64,000 nt of DNA from the NCBI GenBank assembly GCA_027422505.1, contig JAPQWV010000408.1:434001-498000 (forward strand), written 5' to 3'. The stretch comes from Craterostigma plantagineum. Taxonomy: Eukaryota > Streptophyta > Magnoliopsida > Lamiales > Linderniaceae. Position numbers and translations under genes: made by a program. Positions 60,818-64,000 of this stretch are shown piece by piece; the stretch's first letter is position 1, and every line of letters starts with the position of its first letter. The notes under the pieces are model-generated. The model saw only the letters and a list, made by a program, of their open reading frames with translations. It had not been told where the DNA came from and did not search any database.

Positions 60818-62102
60818 CTAACACGAACCGTTTGAGCTAGGGTTTGCATGAAAGGCCGACGGCCGCGACGAGCCATCGACGAGCCTAAGAGAGAGCACCG
60901 ATGGGCCAGAACTTAGAGATTCCCCTAAGCTTAGGTTCGACATGCTGACCAACTCATCCACGTTTATGGGACTCTTCGAATGAACCGCCAATGGCCTTAC
61001 GAGCTCGTGGGCCCCTTCTCTCATGGGTTCCGGGTCGGTTCGAACCGCGGGCCAGACGGGCAGGGGCATTGGGAAGAGCGGACCCACATAAGCTGGATAG
61101 AGGAACGGCTGCTGAGGGTACTGAGAGTACTCGAGCGTTGGGGCTAATAAAGGTTCGTTTTCGTTAGAGTTTGCTGATTCCATTGATTCGCATTCTTCTT
61201 CGACCGTCGGCGGCGGTGGGGCGGCGGTGGTACTGCCCGTCCCTATTTTGAGAGGTGTGTCCGATGAGAAAAAGTCCCTCGGTGTTATTACAGCGTCGCT
61301 CGACTGTAGAGAATGCTTTGAAATAGAAAAGTGAGACAAGAAAAGATTAGTGGTTAATTTAACTATGGGATGGGACGTCATAAGTGTGCTTGCTTACTTC
61401 TGCATTATCTGCCACAATATCGAAGAGGCTCGAGCGTCTTTTTCTCCTAGAAATGTTGCTTTGTCTTATGAAGTACTTTTGTGCATGGCTGGCGACTTGA
61501 GTGGGCGTTCGAGTGATGACATAGTTGCGGGAAATTCCACGCCAGTCGCCCTTACCGAGCTTTTGAAGCCCGAGAAGGAACATCCTATGTTCTTCCTCTG
61601 TCCATGGCACACCTGGGAATAATAATACACCAGTTCGAATACAGAGATCAAAAGCATATTCAGATGGCCATGAAAACTGAACACTGAAAATTATTAACTC
61701 GAAAGATGAATAAAACGGATAAAGAACAAAGCGAAGAAGAAACAAAAAAAAAAAGGGGGGGGGGGGGGGGGGGGGGAACAAAGGGAAACCTTTCTTTCTC
61801 TCTCGAGCAGAAGACGACGACCCAGTGACAAAATCCTCCGAGGCATAGCCGTCGGCGACATCGCCCGACGCCGCCGAAGGATGATCGGGCGTATCCGCCG
61901 GAGATTCGTGAAGGGGACCGTTTTGAGGCGTCGCGCTTCCGCTTCCGCCGCCGCCGCCCATGTAATGGGTCAAATTGCCCATACTCGCGCTCTTTCGGAT
62001 CGAACCATCGGTCAATCTGACACCAAATAGCTTCACGCCTTTGTTCGGACAGGTCCTCGAGTTGTGACCGTTGTGGCTGCAATGCGAACACCGGCGAGTC
62101 AT
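60818..62102 (-). CDS. KUA1: KUA1/MYBS3-like single-repeat MYB transcription factor
   Basis: Three exons: 61790-62102, 61398-61612 and 60818-61303, in phase, 337 residues. N-terminus: zinc-knuckle-like [16 protein letters not shown] (CX2CX4HX4C), then KLFGVRL. Exon 2 carries the MYB repeat [49 protein letters not shown] (the line is split here by function: W-x-EEEH start and SHAQKYF end), which binds I-box/TATCCA-type sites. The C-terminus has VLSLRL, an LxLxL EAR-type repression motif, fitting the known repressor role of KUA1 in leaf cell expansion. Intron 1 contains a 22-base poly(G) run at 61755-61776. It converges on the DeSI-like gene (294 bp between stops). Confidence 0.94.
61755..61776. 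repeat. Poly(G) run of 22 bases
   Basis: Follows an A run of 11 bases, in intron 1 of the KUA1-like gene (poly-C on the sense strand, 13 bases after the donor). Length may be imprecise. Confidence 0.95.
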
Positions 62103-63312
62103 CTTCGGCGGCGCAGTGGATTTGCTTGTCGATTCAATTTCTTACAGGATAGGCCTGTTATCGCATAATCCGATGAAAGGAGCTTAAAAATGTCATTAAA
62201 AATGTCAATATCAGCTCGTTTTATACATCTGTGTGTGAATGGGATATACGGATATGGAAGACCAAGAAACGGAGATTGACTCAGAGGAGAGGGAGGACAC
62301 AGAGTGTGCGTGTGTGTGTGTGTTTTTCTGGGACTGTGTAATGAATGATATTTAATTATATGGGTGGGATTTGCTTAAACTGTGGATAAGCAAGATTTGA
62401 ATAGATTAATTACGGCTAAGGACAAAGTAAGAAGATGACGTCTCTATCTCTTGTCGGGCTGGGATCTGTAATAACGGGCAAAGAATAATTAATTGAACCT
62501 CGATTTATTCCTGATTTTATATATAAAAAAATATTTGACATGGATAATAAAATTGTATCCACTTGGATAGCAAAAACATTGAAATTGGAACTATATAGGC
62601 CTATATAGTAAGATGGTGATACAATAGTGGAGTAAAATAGGGATAGTTTGTGATAAAAAGGGAAGGATAACATATGATCCACATTTTATCCTGACGAGTC
62701 TCTTCGAATTTGAGCCGACCAGCTCTCATCTTTGTTCACGTGTCTACTTATATATTTTAATCTAAACAATATTAACAACCACAAATTGTGTAATTACTAT
62801 TCCTAAATCTCATCAAGTGGCTGAATTTTTCCATTTTCTTTTAGTTGAATTTATAGCCCAATGGGCCTGGGCCCAATTCAATCAAGAGCTTAATCTTATT
62901 CTTGAACCGTGACCATCCATTAAGACAATGGTAGCCCATGAATCTTGGAAAGAAATGTGAAATTCTAAGAGCTTAAACAATCTAACATTAAGGGGAAACC
63001 ATAGAAGATGGGCATCCATTACAACCTCAATCCTTTCAATGGCGTACAGTTGATAAATATATTTACGTTCACGAACAAAAAGCCTACAACTATTCTACTA
63101 TATATACGTCGTTTCCCTTTCCCATTGCATGCAACCTGTAAAAAAAGGAAAGAGAAGACATACACGCATACATGTATATAGACAACAGCCTTCATCTCTG
63201 CGAAACATCTCTCTGCAAATCCGTTGTAGAGTTCGTATATTTCTTTCTATTCTTGTTTATCGAATCGTCGATTCTCGTCCTAGATAACAAAACCATCAAA
63301 TCGCACCTAATC
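62103..63312. other. Divergent promoter region of KUA1-like gene and small gene
   Basis: 1.2 kb, AT-rich, with a GT-rich tract at about 62307-62323. A TATATATA box at 63098-63106 fits the core promoter of the downstream small gene. No exon is supported here, apart from a possible N-terminal extension from ATG 63172. Confidence 0.55.
63098..63106 (+). promoter_or_regulatory. TATA-like box of the small plant-specific gene
   Basis: TACTATATATACG about 75 bp upstream of the first in-frame ATG (63172) and 215 bp upstream of the preferred ATG (63313). Confidence 0.45.
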
Positions 63313-63633
63313 ATGAGTTTGAACTGCCTGGGAAAACACGTAATACACGCAGAAGACGGTGAAATGGCGACTAGTAATATGGACGTGGTGCATGGCGAGG
63401 AAAGAAAGCCCGACCTGCTGCGGGCCTACTTAAGGAGGGTAGAGAGAAACTGGTCGGGCGATTTAAGGCCCAAGCCCGATTGTAACAAAATGAGAGGCAC
63501 GTCAAATCTTGGGCCCGGTAAGAGGCCCGGCCCGATAAGCGAGTCGGCGCCGGCCACGCCACGGCTGATGAGGTGCGGTGCTATGAGGCGAGATTGGAGC
63601 CTTGAGGACCTCAGGCGAGCCCTTCAGGGATGA
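63313..63633 (+). CDS. Small plant-specific protein of unknown function
   Basis: Single exon, 106 residues from ATG 63313 (MSLNCLGKHVIHAEDGE). The start MSLNCL and the end MRCGAMRRDWSLEDLRRALQ resemble a family of short plant proteins that share MSLNCL and MRRDWS(F/L)EDL, with a basic middle (RAYLRRVERNWSGDLRPKPD) and a conserved Trp-Ser. Their function is unknown to me. The frame is open upstream to ATG 63172, which would add 47 residues with a hydrophobic stretch (VVEFVYFFLFLFIESSILVL). I prefer the internal start because it matches the family, but the upstream ATG follows the TATA box more closely and could be used. Confidence 0.7.
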   Translation: MSLNCLGKHVIHAEDGEMATSNMDVVHGEERKPDLLRAYLRRVERNWSGDLRPKPDCNKMRGTSNLGPGKRPGPISESAPATPRLMRCGAMRRDWSLEDLRRALQG

Positions 63634-64000
63634 AAAACTTTGAGTAAAGTTATTTATATGCATTTGAGTGTGAATGTATAAATATTGTATATATGCGTGT
63701 AGTTATTTATATATATAAATCATCTCCCTTCATAAAAATCTGTTCTTGCATGATTTGGCTTTCTCTCTAAAGTGTAAGGAAAGGTCAAATCTATGATGTA
63801 ATAACGAAGGAAGAAGGAAATCTTTATTGTAAAACTTTGACTTATGTCCCTTCATAACACTTTCAAAGGTGTGCCTAAGATCATTTGAAAGCTCGCAATC
63901 GCAGTGGGATCATTCAAGAAGAAATTAACTCAAAGCTGCAATAGAATTCTCTTACAAATGGACGAGCATTGAATCAGTGAATACACACATTAGTATAACC
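63634..64000. other. 3' flank of the small gene to window end
   Basis: 367 bp, AT-rich, probably the 3' UTR and beyond. Nothing else is recognised. Confidence 0.5.

Overview
This window is nuclear DNA of a flowering plant. Almost every gene is split by short, AT-rich GT-AG introns, and the proteins match land-plant families: vacuolar processing enzyme, CYP706 cytochromes P450, PUX8-type UBX protein, VAP27, OWL1, a KUA1-type MYB and a hybrid proline-rich protein. Intergenic DNA is AT-rich and full of small transposon remnants. The families point to a eudicot; an asterid (perhaps Lamiales) is only my impression. Exon joins were made by eye from splice consensus, reading-frame continuity and remembered family sequences.

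Layout. 1-635 (+): 3' end of an unidentified gene. 835-9794 (-): four genes, an MBOAT lysophospholipid acyltransferase, PUX8-like, a rhomboid-like protein whose catalytic histidine is replaced, and a DUF1442 protein. 9.8-13.0 kb: gene-free DNA with a pogo/Lemi1-like deletion derivative and a foldback repeat. 13.0-15.9 kb (+): copper amine oxidase, convergent with two tandem CYP706 genes (16.1-20.6 kb, -). 22.4-25.0 kb (+): vacuolar processing enzyme with a SINE-like intron insertion. 26.4-27.3 kb (-): zinc-finger-family gene with an apparent frameshift. 27.3-31.7 kb: gene-poor DNA with two inverted-repeat elements. 31.7-32.2 kb (-): hybrid proline-rich protein. 33.8-46.3 kb (-): ATG8 followed by two tandem VAP27-type genes; the second is split by a young 6.96-kb LTR retrotransposon sitting exactly on a 3' splice site. 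46.8-51.9 kb (-): OWL1 J-domain protein. 52.3-58.0 kb (-): SEC16B. 59.2-60.5 kb (+): DeSI/PPPDE peptidase. 60.8-62.1 kb (-): KUA1-like MYB repressor. 63.3-63.6 kb (+): small plant-specific protein.

How genes relate. Several act in endomembrane or protein-turnover biology (LPCAT, PUX8, rhomboid-like, VPE, ATG8, VAP27, SEC16B, DeSI), but nothing in the sequence shows co-regulation, so this is probably ordinary gene order. The CYP706 pair is a tandem duplication; no clear biosynthetic cluster is seen.

Quality note. Three conserved genes (zinc-finger family, ATG8, first VAP27) each appear to lack one base in a short run of identical bases. Either all three are recent pseudogenes or, more likely, the underlying assembly has residual single-base deletions.
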